Assembly (NCBI GenBank): GCA_003248565.1 | Contig: QFOV01000001.1 | Coordinates: 1-56,597 of the forward strand | Direction: 5' to 3' | DNA: 56,597 nt | Source of the DNA: Stenotrophomonas sp. | GTDB lineage: Bacteria > Pseudomonadota > Gammaproteobacteria > Xanthomonadales > Xanthomonadaceae | Shown: positions 26,001 through 34,578 of the stretch, piece after piece | Numbering within the stretch: position 1 is the first letter of the stretch | How the letters are laid out: every line of letters begins with the position of its first letter | The notes under the pieces: generated by a model | Seen by the model: the letters and a program-made list of their open reading frames with translations, nothing else | What the model was told of the DNA's origin: nothing | Database searches by the model: none | Program-made: the position numbers and the translations under genes

Positions 26001-26217
26001 ATGCTGTTTCGACAGGGAACGTGACGCGCTGTTCTGCCTCCAATGGCGAGTAGCCGGGTGCTTCGGTGTTGACCTGCACCTGGACGTTGGTGATGTCTGG
26101 CACAGCATCGATGGGGAGCCGGTTGTAGTTCCAGATGCCAAGGCCGCACAGCCCAAGCACAAGGAGTAGCACCAGCCACCTGTGAGCGATCGACGCTCGT
26201 ATGATTCGTTCGAGCAT
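23086..26217 (-). CDS. czcA: CzcA-like HME-RND metal pump, system 2
   Basis: 1043 residues, a full RND pump with the proton-relay signature DFGLIVDGAVIIVE near residue 400 and twelve membrane segments. The opening MLERIIRASIAHRWLV and the APGYSPLEAEQRVTFP stretch show it is a close relative of the system 1 pump, probably from an old duplication or from two imports of the same lineage. It is joined to hupE by an ATGA overlap and lies 9 bp after czcB. The nickel-type neighbours suggest a Ni/Co substrate, in contrast to the CadR-linked system 1. Confidence 0.92.
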   Translation of the reverse strand: MLERIIRASIAHRWLVLLLVLGLCGLGIWNYNRLPIDAVPDITNVQVQVNTEAPGYSPLEAEQRVTFPVETALAGLAKLEYTRSVSRYGLSQVTVVFEDGTDIYFARQQVAERLQQAASALPSGLKPSLGPVATGLGEIFMYTVEAEPGAEDTWTPMALRTLQDWVVRPQMRHLKGVTEVNTVGGYVRQFHVTPDPSKLQAYGLTMQDVLDAVDRSNANVGAGYIERSGEQYLIRVPGQVADIAGLRKIVVATRDGLPLRVGDVAEVLEGSELRTGAATKDGKEVVLGTVFMLIGENSREVAQRSAAKLIEIDKTLPEGVRVHAVYDRTELVDRTIETVRKNLLEGALLVIAVLFLLLGNLRAALITAAVIPLTMLLTINGMVQNRVSANLMSLGALDFGLIVDGAVIIVENCLRRFGEQQHALGRLLTRQERFELAASASAEVIKPSLFGLFIIAAVYIPIFALSGVEGKMFHPMALTVIIALTGAMALSLTFVPAAVAQFVTGKVSEKETRAMREASRFYGPLLDKVMSARKLVVAAAVVLIVLSGALATRLGTEFIPNLDEGDIALHALRIPGTSLTQAIGMQRQLEARIKEFPEVDEVVAKIGTAEVATDPMPPSVADTFIMLKDRSEWPNPRKPKAELIAELEKAVRAIPGNNYEFTQPVQMRMNELIAGVRAEVAIKLYGDDLDQLAAIGGQIEKVASSIEGNADVKLEQVTGLPLMTITPDLDALARYGVSIDAVQKTISMALGGETAGQVFEGDRRFDIVVRLPESMRENPRTLASLPVALPVSEEAARGYVPLGQLAKVEVAPGPNQVSRENGKRRVVITSNVRGRDLGSFVEELRERVGTEVAMPEGYWVEYGGTFEQLISASKRLSVVVPVVLVLIFGLLFMAFGSGKDAAIVFSGVPLALTGGGLALAMRGIPLSISAGVGFIALSGVAVLNGLVMISFIKKLREDGASLEHAVHEGAITRLRPVLMTALVASLGFLPMALNVGAGAEVQRPLATVVIGGIVSSTLLTLLVLPALYRLIHRDGDLNNTERA

Positions 26218-26226
26218 GGCCGTTCC

Positions 26227-27462
26227 TTAGTGGTCGTGGCTGGCGCCGGACTTTTCGATGTCTGCGCGGATCAAGTAGCTTTGCTCTGCGACGTAGGGTG
26301 TCCCGGGCTTCAGCCCGCCCAGTACCTCGACGTACTCGCCGTCCCTGCGACCCAGCTCAAGCATGCGTACCTCGTAGGTGTCCTTCACCTGCGCAAACAC
26401 GACGGTGAAATCGCGAAATCGCTGTAGGCCGGACTCCTTCACCGCAAGCGGCACTTCTTCGGAAGACAACGTCACTTCGGCTGCGACCGTCATTCCAGGC
26501 CGCCAACGGCCATCCGGGTTGGGCAGACTCAAGCGGGCGACCACGCTCTGCCCGCTGGATGCCACTGGCAACAGGGAGGCAATGGTGGATTCCACGGTGG
26601 TCTCGCCGGTCGCCGAGCGAACCAGTACAGCCTGGCCGACCGCCAAGCGCTCGGCGTCGGTGCCGATGGCCCGCAGATCCACCCATACCTCGCCCAGGTT
26701 GGCTATTTCGATCAAGGTATTGTCGGCAGCCACATCGCCCACGTTGGTTGTACGCGTCAGCACGACGCCATCAAACGGGGCGGTCACGGCGTAGGTACGC
26801 ATGCTCTCGTTGCCCTCGATCGTCGCCAGGGTTTGCCCGTGTGCAACGTGGTCGCCCACTTGAACCTGCACCGCACGAACGATTCCCGGGAACCTTGCTT
26901 TGATTGCAGCAAGACGGTTCTCATTCAGCGCGACCGTTCCCATCAATTGACCGGTGTCACGAATCGTTGCTGGACCTGAGGTCTCAATGACAACGCCGGC
27001 ATCCTTTGCCGCTTCAGCATCAATGGTGGTTCGACCTTCATAGGACGCGTAGGTCCAGTTATGGGCTTTTCCGCCGAGCGTGGCATTGACCTTCACGTCG
27101 AACGAATGCGGCTCCACAACCTCGGCACTCGCGGCTAGATAGTCTTTCACCACCTTGAAGGCGAAGGCGTTGACCTCGCCGTCGAGTCGCGCGACCTCCA
27201 TACTGGCGGTTACCTCACCCGGGGCGATCGGTTTATCGTCCCGGTATGCATACAGGCGGAAGTGCGGCGGCGTGTTGGTTTCGTACACCGTCACCTCGAT
27301 GGCGACGTTGCCATCGCGCAGCATTCGGCCACGATGAGGGCCGCGCTCATAGTCGGCGCCGGCAGCTACCGAGCCGTCCTCTGCAGCAGGTACAGCGTTC
27401 GGCTTGTCGCCACAGGCGGCGAGCATCAGCGGTAGCAGGATCAGGAATGCATAACGCTTCAT
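26227..27462 (-). CDS. czcB: CzcB-like periplasmic adaptor, system 2
   Basis: 411 residues, longer than the system 1 adaptor. A lipoprotein signal (LMLAACGD) is followed by an extra N-terminal domain (VTVYETNTPPHFRLYAYRDD) of the CzcB type thought to bind metal. Then come the lipoyl/barrel-sandwich (ARFPGIVRAVQVQVGD), beta-barrel and membrane-proximal domains. The protein ends in ASHDH, a His tail like those of the other two adaptors in this island. It starts in an ATGA overlap with czcC and leads into czcA after 9 bp. Confidence 0.9.
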   Translation of the reverse strand: MKRYAFLILLPLMLAACGDKPNAVPAAEDGSVAAGADYERGPHRGRMLRDGNVAIEVTVYETNTPPHFRLYAYRDDKPIAPGEVTASMEVARLDGEVNAFAFKVVKDYLAASAEVVEPHSFDVKVNATLGGKAHNWTYASYEGRTTIDAEAAKDAGVVIETSGPATIRDTGQLMGTVALNENRLAAIKARFPGIVRAVQVQVGDHVAHGQTLATIEGNESMRTYAVTAPFDGVVLTRTTNVGDVAADNTLIEIANLGEVWVDLRAIGTDAERLAVGQAVLVRSATGETTVESTIASLLPVASSGQSVVARLSLPNPDGRWRPGMTVAAEVTLSSEEVPLAVKESGLQRFRDFTVVFAQVKDTYEVRMLELGRRDGEYVEVLGGLKPGTPYVAEQSYLIRADIEKSGASHDH

Positions 27463-28709
27463 TGGGAGGCATCCGGAAATTGAGCGGTCAGGCGTTCAAC
27501 CTCGACCAGAAGGGTGTAATAGCGAGCGGCCGCTTCGACCTCGCGTTCGCGCAGGTCGAACAGGGTCTTCTCGGCTTGCGCAAGCGCCAGGAAAGAGAAT
27601 CGACCGGCTTCAAAGCCACGGCGCGTCAGGCTGATCGCCTCCTGCGCTTTGGGTAGCATCCGGGCGCGAAGCGCTTCCACTTCCGAGCGGGCTTGCTGCA
27701 TCAACTGATAGCGATCGAACAATTGCTGGCGTTGTTCCAAACCTGTGACTTGGGCGCGAGCATGCACAGCAGCCAGATCCGCATCGGCTTCAGCAACGGA
27801 GTAGGACGCGCGGCGTTGGCTTCCAAGTGGCAGGGAGAAGGACATCACCAGCCCCTGATCACCCGTAGCTTCCAAACGACGAACGCCAAGACTGACGTTC
27901 ACATCAGGCTTTCCACTCGCAACTGCAATCCGACGACGAGCCGCAATAGACTCTGTTTCGAGCTGCGCAAGACGCTGTTGCGGTGTCTGCGGCAGGCGGC
28001 CGGCCAAGATTCCGAAATCCGCGAGTGGGGGCAGGGTGTCCAGATCCGCGATAACGGTATCGAAGTCCGGGGTGAGGGCTCCCCAGCTGGCAGCAAGGCG
28101 TGCCTTGGCTCCCTGAAGGGCTTGAAGCGCCAGCTCGTGCTTCAGTTCGGCATCGGCCAATGTAATCTCTGCGGCCCGAAGGTCGGAGTCCGGATTACGT
28201 GCTGCCTGCACCCACCTGGCAACTTCTCGACGCGTGCTGTTCGCGTGGCGAACCCGTTCTTCGGCGTTCTCCACGTGCTCCTGAGCGACAGCGGCCTGAA
28301 TGAATCTCTGCGTAGTGCTATTGGTGATGTCGAGTTTGGCCACGCCTTCAGCGCCTCGCTGAAGGTTGATCTCTGCATCACCCAATGCGGCGCGGGCATC
28401 ACGCTTCCCACCCAACTCGAGGACGCGTCCAATGCGCAAGGTGGTTTCAGCTGAGTCAACACCGCTCAGCCCGCCGGTACCGGCAACGTTTTCGAAATCG
28501 GCTCCCACTACATAGGTAGCGGGAAGGGCCTCTCGGTTTGCACGATTACGTACCGCCTCCAGGCGGGCGACTTCGGCTTGGATTGTGGGATTCGCCAGGA
28601 GAGCGCGGGCAACGGCTTCCTCCAGGCGCAAAGGTTCAGCAGCGAAGCCGCACGGGGCAACGCTGCAGGTACCGACCAAAGTCAGTACCCACATGCAACG
28701 CAAATTCAC
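27459..28709 (-). CDS. czcC: CzcC-like outer-membrane factor, system 2
   Basis: 416 residues from a GTG at 28709 with GGAG at 8-base spacing; an ATG five codons downstream is the alternative. A signal peptide ends near PCGFA. The TolC-like fold is shown by LRLEEAVARALLANPTIQAE and the long helical repeats that follow, with GADFENVAGTGGLSG as the usual beta segment. It is the first large gene of the operon czcC-czcB-czcA-hupE, 88 bp after a CzcI-like small gene. Confidence 0.88.
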   Translation of the reverse strand: MNLRCMWVLTLVGTCSVAPCGFAAEPLRLEEAVARALLANPTIQAEVARLEAVRNRANREALPATYVVGADFENVAGTGGLSGVDSAETTLRIGRVLELGGKRDARAALGDAEINLQRGAEGVAKLDITNSTTQRFIQAAVAQEHVENAEERVRHANSTRREVARWVQAARNPDSDLRAAEITLADAELKHELALQALQGAKARLAASWGALTPDFDTVIADLDTLPPLADFGILAGRLPQTPQQRLAQLETESIAARRRIAVASGKPDVNVSLGVRRLEATGDQGLVMSFSLPLGSQRRASYSVAEADADLAAVHARAQVTGLEQRQQLFDRYQLMQQARSEVEALRARMLPKAQEAISLTRRGFEAGRFSFLALAQAEKTLFDLREREVEAAARYYTLLVEVERLTAQFPDASQ

Positions 28710-28797
28710 GGGATCTTCTCCGATTGTTCGACGAATAGCGCAGCCGGCCGCAAATTGCGACCAGCACTGTCAGGCCGCTATAAGGCGGCCGGATTCG

Positions 28798-29163
28798 TCA
28801 AACGATTGGAGGTCTGAAGGGTGTAGAGGGTTGTTGCGAAGGACGCCAATAGACGTCTAGAGGCGGGACCGTGGTATCTGGAACACCTGATGGAGTCCAG
28901 TGACTGTGGTTGCAGAGGTTGATTGCACCATTGGCGTCAACCGAGTGGAGCAGGGCATGCGGCCCCTTGGCATGCTCAGGATCGGAATCCGAATCAGGCT
29001 CGCCAGGGTGGTGATGGCCATGCTCAGCGGCTTCAACGATCGCGTGATCTGTGGAGTGTAGGTCACCCATCAGGTTCAACATCGGACGCACCAACGAAAC
29101 TATGGCCAGCAGCGCAAAGAGGCTGACACGAAGCAGATCGGAAGTGGCCGACGTACGGTACAT
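28798..29163 (-). CDS. CzcI-like small His-rich protein, copy 1
   Basis: 121 residues. An N-terminal hydrophobic stretch (SLFALLAIVSLVRPML) serves as signal or anchor. The middle is His/Asp-rich (AEHGHHHPGEPDSDSDPEHAKGPH), then NLCNHSHW, and the end is FRPPIV. The layout (signal, His-rich middle, single Cys-x-His, short Arg-Pro-Pro tail) resembles CzcI-type small regulators or metal buffers placed before czcCBA. It directly precedes czcC of system 2. Two related small proteins occur at 43988 and 46828. Role in metal binding or signalling is inferred, not shown. Confidence 0.65.
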   Translation of the reverse strand: MYRTSATSDLLRVSLFALLAIVSLVRPMLNLMGDLHSTDHAIVEAAEHGHHHPGEPDSDSDPEHAKGPHALLHSVDANGAINLCNHSHWTPSGVPDTTVPPLDVYWRPSQQPSTPFRPPIV

Positions 29164-29340
29164 TCCATTAGGGTAAATGGCTTTCTAGGCTTTTGTCGAT
29201 ATAGGCGCGAGCAACAGGAGAATCCTCACGGAGGACGTCCAGTGCCTTTGTGAAAGACTCGGAATCCCTCGCGGGTATGGACGACTACCTGTTGGCTCTA
29301 GCCAACGTTTCCCCGCCACATGCGTTTTCTTGCGGGGGAT

Positions 29341-30393
29341 CTAGGAGAAACAGCGTTGCTTCAGGCGCAGTGCCACGTTCACCAAGATGATCAGAACCGG
29401 CACTTCTATCAGCGGGCCTATGACGGCTGCGAATGCGACCGGCGAACTGATGCCGAACGCAGCCACTGCCACCGCGATAGCCAGTTCGAAGTTGTTGCCG
29501 GCAGCGGTGAAGGCGATGGCGGTTGTGCGCGGGTAGTCTTTAGCGATCAGCTTGCCCATGAAGAAGCTGATGATGAACTGGACCAAGAAGTAGATCGTCA
29601 GTGGAACGGCTATCCGCAAAACATCCCGGGGGAGTTTGACCACATCGCCCCCCTTCATTGCGAACATCACCACGATCGTAAACAACAGGGCCACTAGCGT
29701 TATCGGGCCGATCGCAGGTAGAAACCGGTGCTCGTACCAGTGAAGTCCTTTTGACTTGGTCAACGATCGACGTACCAGGTAACCGGCAGCGAATGGGATG
29801 CCGAGATAGATCAGGACAGCTTCCGCAACTGGCCAGAATCCAATGTTGAGCACCACGCCTTGCAGGCCCAATGCCGTCGGCAACACGGAGAGAAACAGCC
29901 AGGCATAGACGCTGAACAACGCGATCTGGAAGATTGAATTGAACGCCACCAAGCCGGCAACGTACTGGTTGTCGCCTTTCGCAAGCTGGTTCCATACCAG
30001 GACCATTGCGATGCAGCGGGCCAGCCCTATCAGGATCACCCCGGTCATATAACCCGGCTGATCGCGTAGAAATATCACTGCCAGGGCGAACATCAGAACT
30101 GGGCCAATCACCCAGTTCTGAACCAGCGATAGCGCCAATACCCGCTTATCCCTGAAAACCACGCCCAGCTGCGCGTAGTCAACCTTGGCGAGTGGGGGGA
30201 ACATCATCAAGATCAGCCCGATAGCGATTGGCACGTTCGTAGTGCCGATGCTCAACGCGTCTACCTGGTGCTGCAGGCCAGGGAAAATGATGCCCAGCCC
30301 CACGCCAACCGCCATGGCCAGGAAAATCCAGACGGTCAGGAAGCGATCCAGAAATGACATGCGCTCAGGGCGCATCTCAGCCACGTCGTTCAT
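29341..30393 (-). CDS. acr3: Acr3-family arsenite efflux permease
   Basis: 350 residues from the ATG at 30393, which shares bases with the arsR stop (TGATG). Ten membrane segments. Family residues include the Cys in GLARCIAMVLVWNQLAKGD, needed for arsenite transport in Acr3, and FTAAGNNFELAIAVAV. It exports As(III), and likely Sb(III) poorly, from the cytoplasm. It is co-translated with arsR and is divergent from arsH-arsC-arsN2. A longer frame from 30435 overlaps arsR and is not preferred. Confidence 0.92.
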   Translation of the reverse strand: MNDVAEMRPERMSFLDRFLTVWIFLAMAVGVGLGIIFPGLQHQVDALSIGTTNVPIAIGLILMMFPPLAKVDYAQLGVVFRDKRVLALSLVQNWVIGPVLMFALAVIFLRDQPGYMTGVILIGLARCIAMVLVWNQLAKGDNQYVAGLVAFNSIFQIALFSVYAWLFLSVLPTALGLQGVVLNIGFWPVAEAVLIYLGIPFAAGYLVRRSLTKSKGLHWYEHRFLPAIGPITLVALLFTIVVMFAMKGGDVVKLPRDVLRIAVPLTIYFLVQFIISFFMGKLIAKDYPRTTAIAFTAAGNNFELAIAVAVAAFGISSPVAFAAVIGPLIEVPVLIILVNVALRLKQRCFS

Positions 30394-30707
30394 CAGCAGC
30401 AGCCGGGCGTGCTGCTGGACTGATCGCCAGCACAACAGTTTTCTGTCAGGTACTCGACCAGACTTGTCATGGCATCAAAGTTTGCACGGTAGCAGATGGT
30501 TCGACCGAGTTGCTCGGAAGTGACAAGGCCCGCAGCAGCCAGCTCTTTCAGGTGAAAGGACAGCGTGGCACCGGGGAGGGCAAGTGCCTCGGCGATCTCA
30601 CCGGCCAGCTTGCCGCCGCGACCTGCTTCGACAAGTAAACGGTAGATCGACAGCCTTGTGCCATGACCGAGGGCTGCTATAGCTCGCGTTGCAGTTTTAT
30701 GTTCCAT
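30393..30707 (-). CDS. arsR: ArsR-family arsenic-responsive repressor
   Basis: 104 residues. Winged helix with LGHGTRLSIYRLLVEAG and LPGATLSFHLKELAAAGLV. It lacks the classical CVC in the recognition helix region; instead Cys pairs lie at the C-terminus (ENCCAGDQ and PGCC), so the As(III) site is of the C-terminal type found in several proteobacterial ArsR groups. It represses the divergent ars operons until arsenite binds. Only 38 bp separate it from arsH, with an inverted repeat at 30702-30725 covering its own start codon. Confidence 0.9.
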   Translation of the reverse strand: MEHKTATRAIAALGHGTRLSIYRLLVEAGRGGKLAGEIAEALALPGATLSFHLKELAAAGLVTSEQLGRTICYRANFDAMTSLVEYLTENCCAGDQSSSTPGCC

Positions 30708-30725
30708 AGATCTAGAATAATGGAA
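30702..30725. promoter_or_regulatory. Candidate ArsR operator between arsR and arsH
   Basis: TTCCAT, twelve A+T-rich bases, ATGGAA: a 6-bp inverted repeat placed over the arsR start codon in the 38-bp gap to arsH. An inner TCTAGA is also self-complementary. The short gap means both promoters must overlap this site, fitting joint repression by ArsR. Confidence 0.45.
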
Positions 30726-30745
30726 ATAAAGAGAAGGAACAAGTT

Positions 30746-31483
30746 ATGCCCAATCTCCCGAACATCCATGCCGAGTCCCTGCAGTCGCCTTCGTGCTCAG
30801 ACCTTGATGTGGCTGATCCGAGCAAGCATCGACCGCGCATCCTGATTCTCTATGGTTCGCTGCGTCCACAGTCCTTCAGCCGGAAGCTCGCTTTGGAGGC
30901 ACAGCGCCTACTGGAACAGTTCGGCGCGGAGACTCGGCTGTTTGATCCACACACGCTGCCGATGCTGGATGCGGTACCGGCCGATCACCCCAAAGTGATC
31001 GAGCTGCGTGAAGCCTCCACGTGGTCAGAAGGCCAGGTCTGGATCAGTCCGGAGCGTCACGGGACGATGACCGCCGTGTTCAAGAATCAGATCGATTGGT
31101 TGCCGCTGGAGGAGGCTGGCATTCGCCCAACCCAGGGCCGCACACTCGCAGTGATGCAGGTCAGCGGGGGCTCACAATCTTTCAATGTGGTGAACGCGTT
31201 ACGCGTGCTGGGCCGTTGGATGCGCATGGTCACCATCCCGAACCAATCGTCAGTACCCAAGGCTTGGCAGGAATTTGACGAGCGAGGTCGAATGAAGCCA
31301 TCTCCGTACTACGATCGGGTTGTCGATGTAATGGAAGAGCTGGTGAAATTCACGTTGCTGGTCAGAGATCGCAGTGACTATCTGGTTGATCGCTACAGCG
31401 AGCGCAAAGGTGACGCAGCAGCAGCCGCTCTGGCGACAGCGTCCGGAGCCAAATCCTCTGCAACAGCGGGAGCCGCAGCATGA
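30746..31483 (+). CDS. arsH: ArsH, NADPH-dependent FMN enzyme for organoarsenicals
   Basis: 245 residues. The flavodoxin-like fold is shown by the FMN-phosphate loop YGSLRPQSFSRKLA and the family block WISPERHGTMTAVFKNQIDWLP. ArsH oxidises trivalent methylated and aromatic arsenicals and can act as a quinone or azo reductase. The N-terminal 30 residues and the Ala-rich C-terminus (about residues 222-245) are variable. GAAGGA precedes the ATG. It overlaps arsC by ATGA, so arsH-arsC-arsN2 form one operon divergent from arsR-acr3. Confidence 0.92.
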   Translation: MPNLPNIHAESLQSPSCSDLDVADPSKHRPRILILYGSLRPQSFSRKLALEAQRLLEQFGAETRLFDPHTLPMLDAVPADHPKVIELREASTWSEGQVWISPERHGTMTAVFKNQIDWLPLEEAGIRPTQGRTLAVMQVSGGSQSFNVVNALRVLGRWMRMVTIPNQSSVPKAWQEFDERGRMKPSPYYDRVVDVMEELVKFTLLVRDRSDYLVDRYSERKGDAAAAALATASGAKSSATAGAAA

Positions 31484-31902
31484 AGGCAACGATCTACCAC
31501 AATCCCAACTGCGGAACCTCCAGGAACGCGCTTGCTCTGATCAGACATGCAGGCATCGAACCGGTGATCGTCGACTATTTGATCGAAACCCCTACCAAGA
31601 CACGCTTGGCGGGCCTGATCGACCAGGCCGGATTGAGCGTACGCGAGGCGATCCGGCAGAAGGGCACACCTTACGAAGCGCTGGGTCTGGCTGATCCAGC
31701 TTTAAGCGACGATCAATTGCTTGATGTCATGCTGGCTCATCCGATCCTGATCAATCGACCGTTTGTGGAAACCGATCTAGGCGTGCGACTTGCTCGCCCC
31801 TCTGAAGTCGTTCTTGAGATATTGCCTGCAGTAGATGCTCCATTTATGAAAGAAGACGGTGAGGTTGTCATCGATGAACACGGTAGTCGTCCTAAATCCT
31901 GA
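31480..31902 (+). CDS. arsC: ArsC arsenate reductase, glutaredoxin-dependent type
   Basis: 140 residues of the ArsC/Spx thioredoxin-like fold. The catalytic Cys is Cys11 in YHNPNCGTSRNAL; the oxyanion Arg residues appear in INRPFVETDLGVRLARP. It reduces As(V) to As(III) with glutaredoxin and glutathione, providing arsenite for Acr3. Length and motifs match the R773-type enzyme. It starts inside the arsH stop (ATGA) and is followed 36 bp later by the acetyltransferase gene. Confidence 0.93.
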   Translation: MKATIYHNPNCGTSRNALALIRHAGIEPVIVDYLIETPTKTRLAGLIDQAGLSVREAIRQKGTPYEALGLADPALSDDQLLDVMLAHPILINRPFVETDLGVRLARPSEVVLEILPAVDAPFMKEDGEVVIDEHGSRPKS

Positions 31903-31938
31903 TCACCGCCAGATGGCCAAACCCCTGAAGGAAACGCC

Positions 31939-32367
31939 ATGACTACGTTCGCGCCTGTTGCCTTGAACGCCGCGGTCGTGTCCATGCTGGTGGACGCCGG
32001 TTTGCCAGTGAGTGACCTGGAGGACGGCAGACGCAAGATCTTTGGTGGGCTCCACGACAAAGGCGAACTCATTGGTGTTGTCGGTGTCGAGCTGCACCTG
32101 CCTGTCGGCTTGCTGCGCTCCCTTGCGGTCGTCCAGAGTCACCGAGGACTGGGCTACAGTTCGGTGCTGGTGAGCCATGCAGAACAAATGGCAGCCAAGG
32201 AGGGAATCACAGAACTGTTCCTACTGACGGGTACTGCAGCACCTCTATTCGAACGTTGCGGATACAGTCATGCGTCCCGGATCGATGCGCCTGAATCGAT
32301 CAGTCGGTCGGCGCAGTTCGCAAGCATATGTCCGGAGACCGCGGCATTCATGGTTAAGCACTTGTAG
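31939..32367 (+). CDS. arsN2: ArsN2-like GNAT acetyltransferase
   Basis: 142 residues of the GNAT fold. The acetyl-CoA loop is seen in VVQSHRGLGYSSVLV; later blocks are LFLLTGTAAPLFERCGYS and RSAQFASICP, typical of ArsN2. The related ArsN1 acetylates arsenical amino acids such as arsinothricin and phosphinothricin; the ArsN2 branch is tied to arsenic operons with a less certain substrate. Two Cys near the C-terminus could meet As(III). It is third in the arsH-arsC operon. Confidence 0.85.
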   Translation: MTTFAPVALNAAVVSMLVDAGLPVSDLEDGRRKIFGGLHDKGELIGVVGVELHLPVGLLRSLAVVQSHRGLGYSSVLVSHAEQMAAKEGITELFLLTGTAAPLFERCGYSHASRIDAPESISRSAQFASICPETAAFMVKHL

Positions 32368-32533
32368 TCATCGTGGCCGGAGGAATTGCTCAGCAGGGCA
32401 GGGAACTGGGATTTTTTCGGAGCTTGCGTTGACTACCGCTGGTGACCGAAGCGGATACGTCTGGACTTCGATGCAGTAGAGCCTTTTCCGGGTTGAGCTA
32501 ACCCTCGTTAATAACTGCAGGAGGCCATGCCTA

Positions 32534-33736
32534 GTGTCGTCGCTCGATCCCACAACAAGAGAAAGCGCTTGGCACGTATTCCTGGCGTTCCTGCGACTAG
32601 GCCTGACATCGTTCGGCGGTCCGATCGCACACTTGAGCTACTTCCGTCTTGAGTTCGTCGAGCGCCGCCGTTGGCTGACCGACCGCAGCTACTCCGATCT
32701 GGTGGCCCTTTGCCAATTACTGCCAGGTCCCGCCAGCAGCCAAGTAGGAATGGCGTTGGGCTTGTGCCGCGCAGGCTGGCCCGGTCTGCTAGCCGCTTGG
32801 GCGGGCTTTACCCTGCCATCGGCCGTGCTGATGATTCTGTTTGCCTTGGGAGTTGCCAGATACCAAGGCATCGTTGAATCCGGCTGGCTGCATGGCCTGA
32901 AGATCGTAGCAGTTGCCGTGGTAGCGCAAGCCGTATGGGGAATGGCCCGATCCCTGTGTACGGACCGTTTGCGAGTAGGGATGGCGTTTTTCTCCGCCGT
33001 GGCGACGTCGGTATTGCCCTCGGTCGTCGGCCAGATGGCAGTGATCATTTTCAGCGGGCTACTCGGTCGCTGGGCGCTAAAAATCGAACCAGCATCCGAT
33101 CAGTCCCCGTGCAGCTATCCCGTCTCGCGAAGAACTGGCACGGTGGCACTGACATTGTTCGTGCTGCTACTTGCTCTGCTGCCGATGTGGGCGGCTGCGA
33201 GCAATTCCCCCCTGGCTGTTCTGCTGGAGGGCGTATACCGCGCTGGCGCTCTGGTCTTTGGCGGCGGCCACGTTGTTTTGCCCTTGTTGCAAACTGCGGT
33301 CGTGCAGAGCGGCACCGTAAGCACTGCGGATCTGCTTGCCGGGTACAGTGCGGCGCAGGCTGTGCCAGGCCCTCTATTCACTCTTGCAGCGTACTTAGGG
33401 GCAATGGCCGACGGACCGCTAGGTGGCTGGGTAGGTGGCTTTGCGATGTTGGCAGTCATTTTCCTACCCGCCGTACTCATCCTCGTGGGGGTCCTGCCGT
33501 TCTGGGAGTCTTTGCGCTACCGCAAGGATTTGCAGGCTTCGATTGCCGGCGTCAACGCCGGGGTGGTCGGAATCCTGCTGGCTGCGTTGTACGATCCGGT
33601 GTGGACAAGCGCAATCCATAATCGATGGGATGTTGCGGTGACGCTGGTGGCATTCGGGCTACTGGTCGTCGTGCGTACACCTCCGGTCCTGGTCGTGTTG
33701 CTAGTTGGCATGGCGGGTTGGGCGATGGCGCGATAA
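32534..33736 (+). CDS. chrA: ChrA chromate efflux transporter
   Basis: 400 residues from a GTG at 32534 with AGGAGG nine bases upstream; the ATG at 32527 is out of frame. Long-chain form with two homologous halves. First half: LGLTSFGGPIAHLSYFR, RRRWLTDRSYSDLVALCQLLPGP. Second half: GALVFGGGHVVLPLL, AGYSAAQAVPGPLFTLAAYLG. ChrA moves chromate out of the cytoplasm, probably with protons. It stands 166 bp after arsN2 and may be on its own promoter. No chrB or other chr gene is near. Confidence 0.92.
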   Translation: MSSLDPTTRESAWHVFLAFLRLGLTSFGGPIAHLSYFRLEFVERRRWLTDRSYSDLVALCQLLPGPASSQVGMALGLCRAGWPGLLAAWAGFTLPSAVLMILFALGVARYQGIVESGWLHGLKIVAVAVVAQAVWGMARSLCTDRLRVGMAFFSAVATSVLPSVVGQMAVIIFSGLLGRWALKIEPASDQSPCSYPVSRRTGTVALTLFVLLLALLPMWAAASNSPLAVLLEGVYRAGALVFGGGHVVLPLLQTAVVQSGTVSTADLLAGYSAAQAVPGPLFTLAAYLGAMADGPLGGWVGGFAMLAVIFLPAVLILVGVLPFWESLRYRKDLQASIAGVNAGVVGILLAALYDPVWTSAIHNRWDVAVTLVAFGLLVVVRTPPVLVVLLVGMAGWAMAR

Positions 33737-34578
33737 AACCACTAGATCGGACAGTCACGACAGCGGAAAGTTCTAGCGTTCGCCTCGCTTACGCTATGCG
33801 CTGGAAATTTCGGTGGGGACCAAAAACAGGTGCGCGGTAACGCACGCGATGGACGCCAGTAGTTCCGTTGCCTACTCCGCACGTCTCCATGGCTAGCAGT
33901 CTCGTTGCAATGGGAGCATTGGCACCCCGCACATACATCGCGACTTACCCCGACGTCGCCATGAATGCAAAGGAAAGATGCATCGCGAGCACACGTCGCT
34001 CTTAGCCAAAGATAGCCGTTGTCTAACCACACCCAGCCCAAAGCCTGCGCGCGCAAGCGGTGCGCGGAACATCGATCGGTGGTCAGATCGAAAGGCAGGA
34101 CGAAGAAAGCCGAGCCGCCTCCGGTAGATAAGCTCGCCACGCACGCAAAGAGTGCCCACCTTGCAAGGTGGGATGGCGGATCCAGCGATCGCGAACGAGG
34201 ACTAGGGGATTTCGGGATTCAGGGTGTCTATCGGGGGGATGTCTGCATTTGGCCGAAATCGGACACTATTGCATCAGTTCAGAAAGGGCCTTGGCTAGGT
34301 TTTGGCATTAAATTTCGTTCTTACTAAGCCAATCCCGGCAATAAATTTTTGCGAGACTGTTTTCTGCCCGGCACATGGAAGTCCTCTGGCATCGACCTAT
34401 GCTTCGTTCGATGACGGGTGCGTCGAATCCTTAAGGAGAACAAAGACACTCATCCTCCGCGTCCGGGGTGTGACAGGGGGCAGCTCGACCTTGACCGGCA
34501 GTAGCTCGCGGTTGTCCAGCGAGAGGCGGTATCACTTGGGGCCCCCAATGAGGTCGTGGTGCAACAAGAGCAGCATCC
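33737..34578. other. 842-bp gap without a convincing gene
   Basis: Frames on both strands are short and poor. Two short structures are visible: an 18-bp perfect palindrome, CCCACCTTGCAAGGTGGG, at 34155-34172, and the dispersed palindrome at 34241-34264. The left half reads like decayed coding sequence but I cannot name it, and no transposase is recognised. It separates the ars-chr block from the czcP block and is probably a module boundary. Confidence 0.55.
34241..34264. repeat. Palindromic repeat, copy 2
   Basis: GTCTGCATTTGGCC followed by GAAATCGGAC, the same layout as copy 1 at 8701 with three changes. It lies in the non-coding gap between modules. Confidence 0.6.

Noticed and set aside
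33742..34159. Two Cys-rich minus-strand frames in the gap after chrA
   Set aside because: Codon use is irregular and no domain is visible. Cys arises from shifted reading of G+C-rich sequence.
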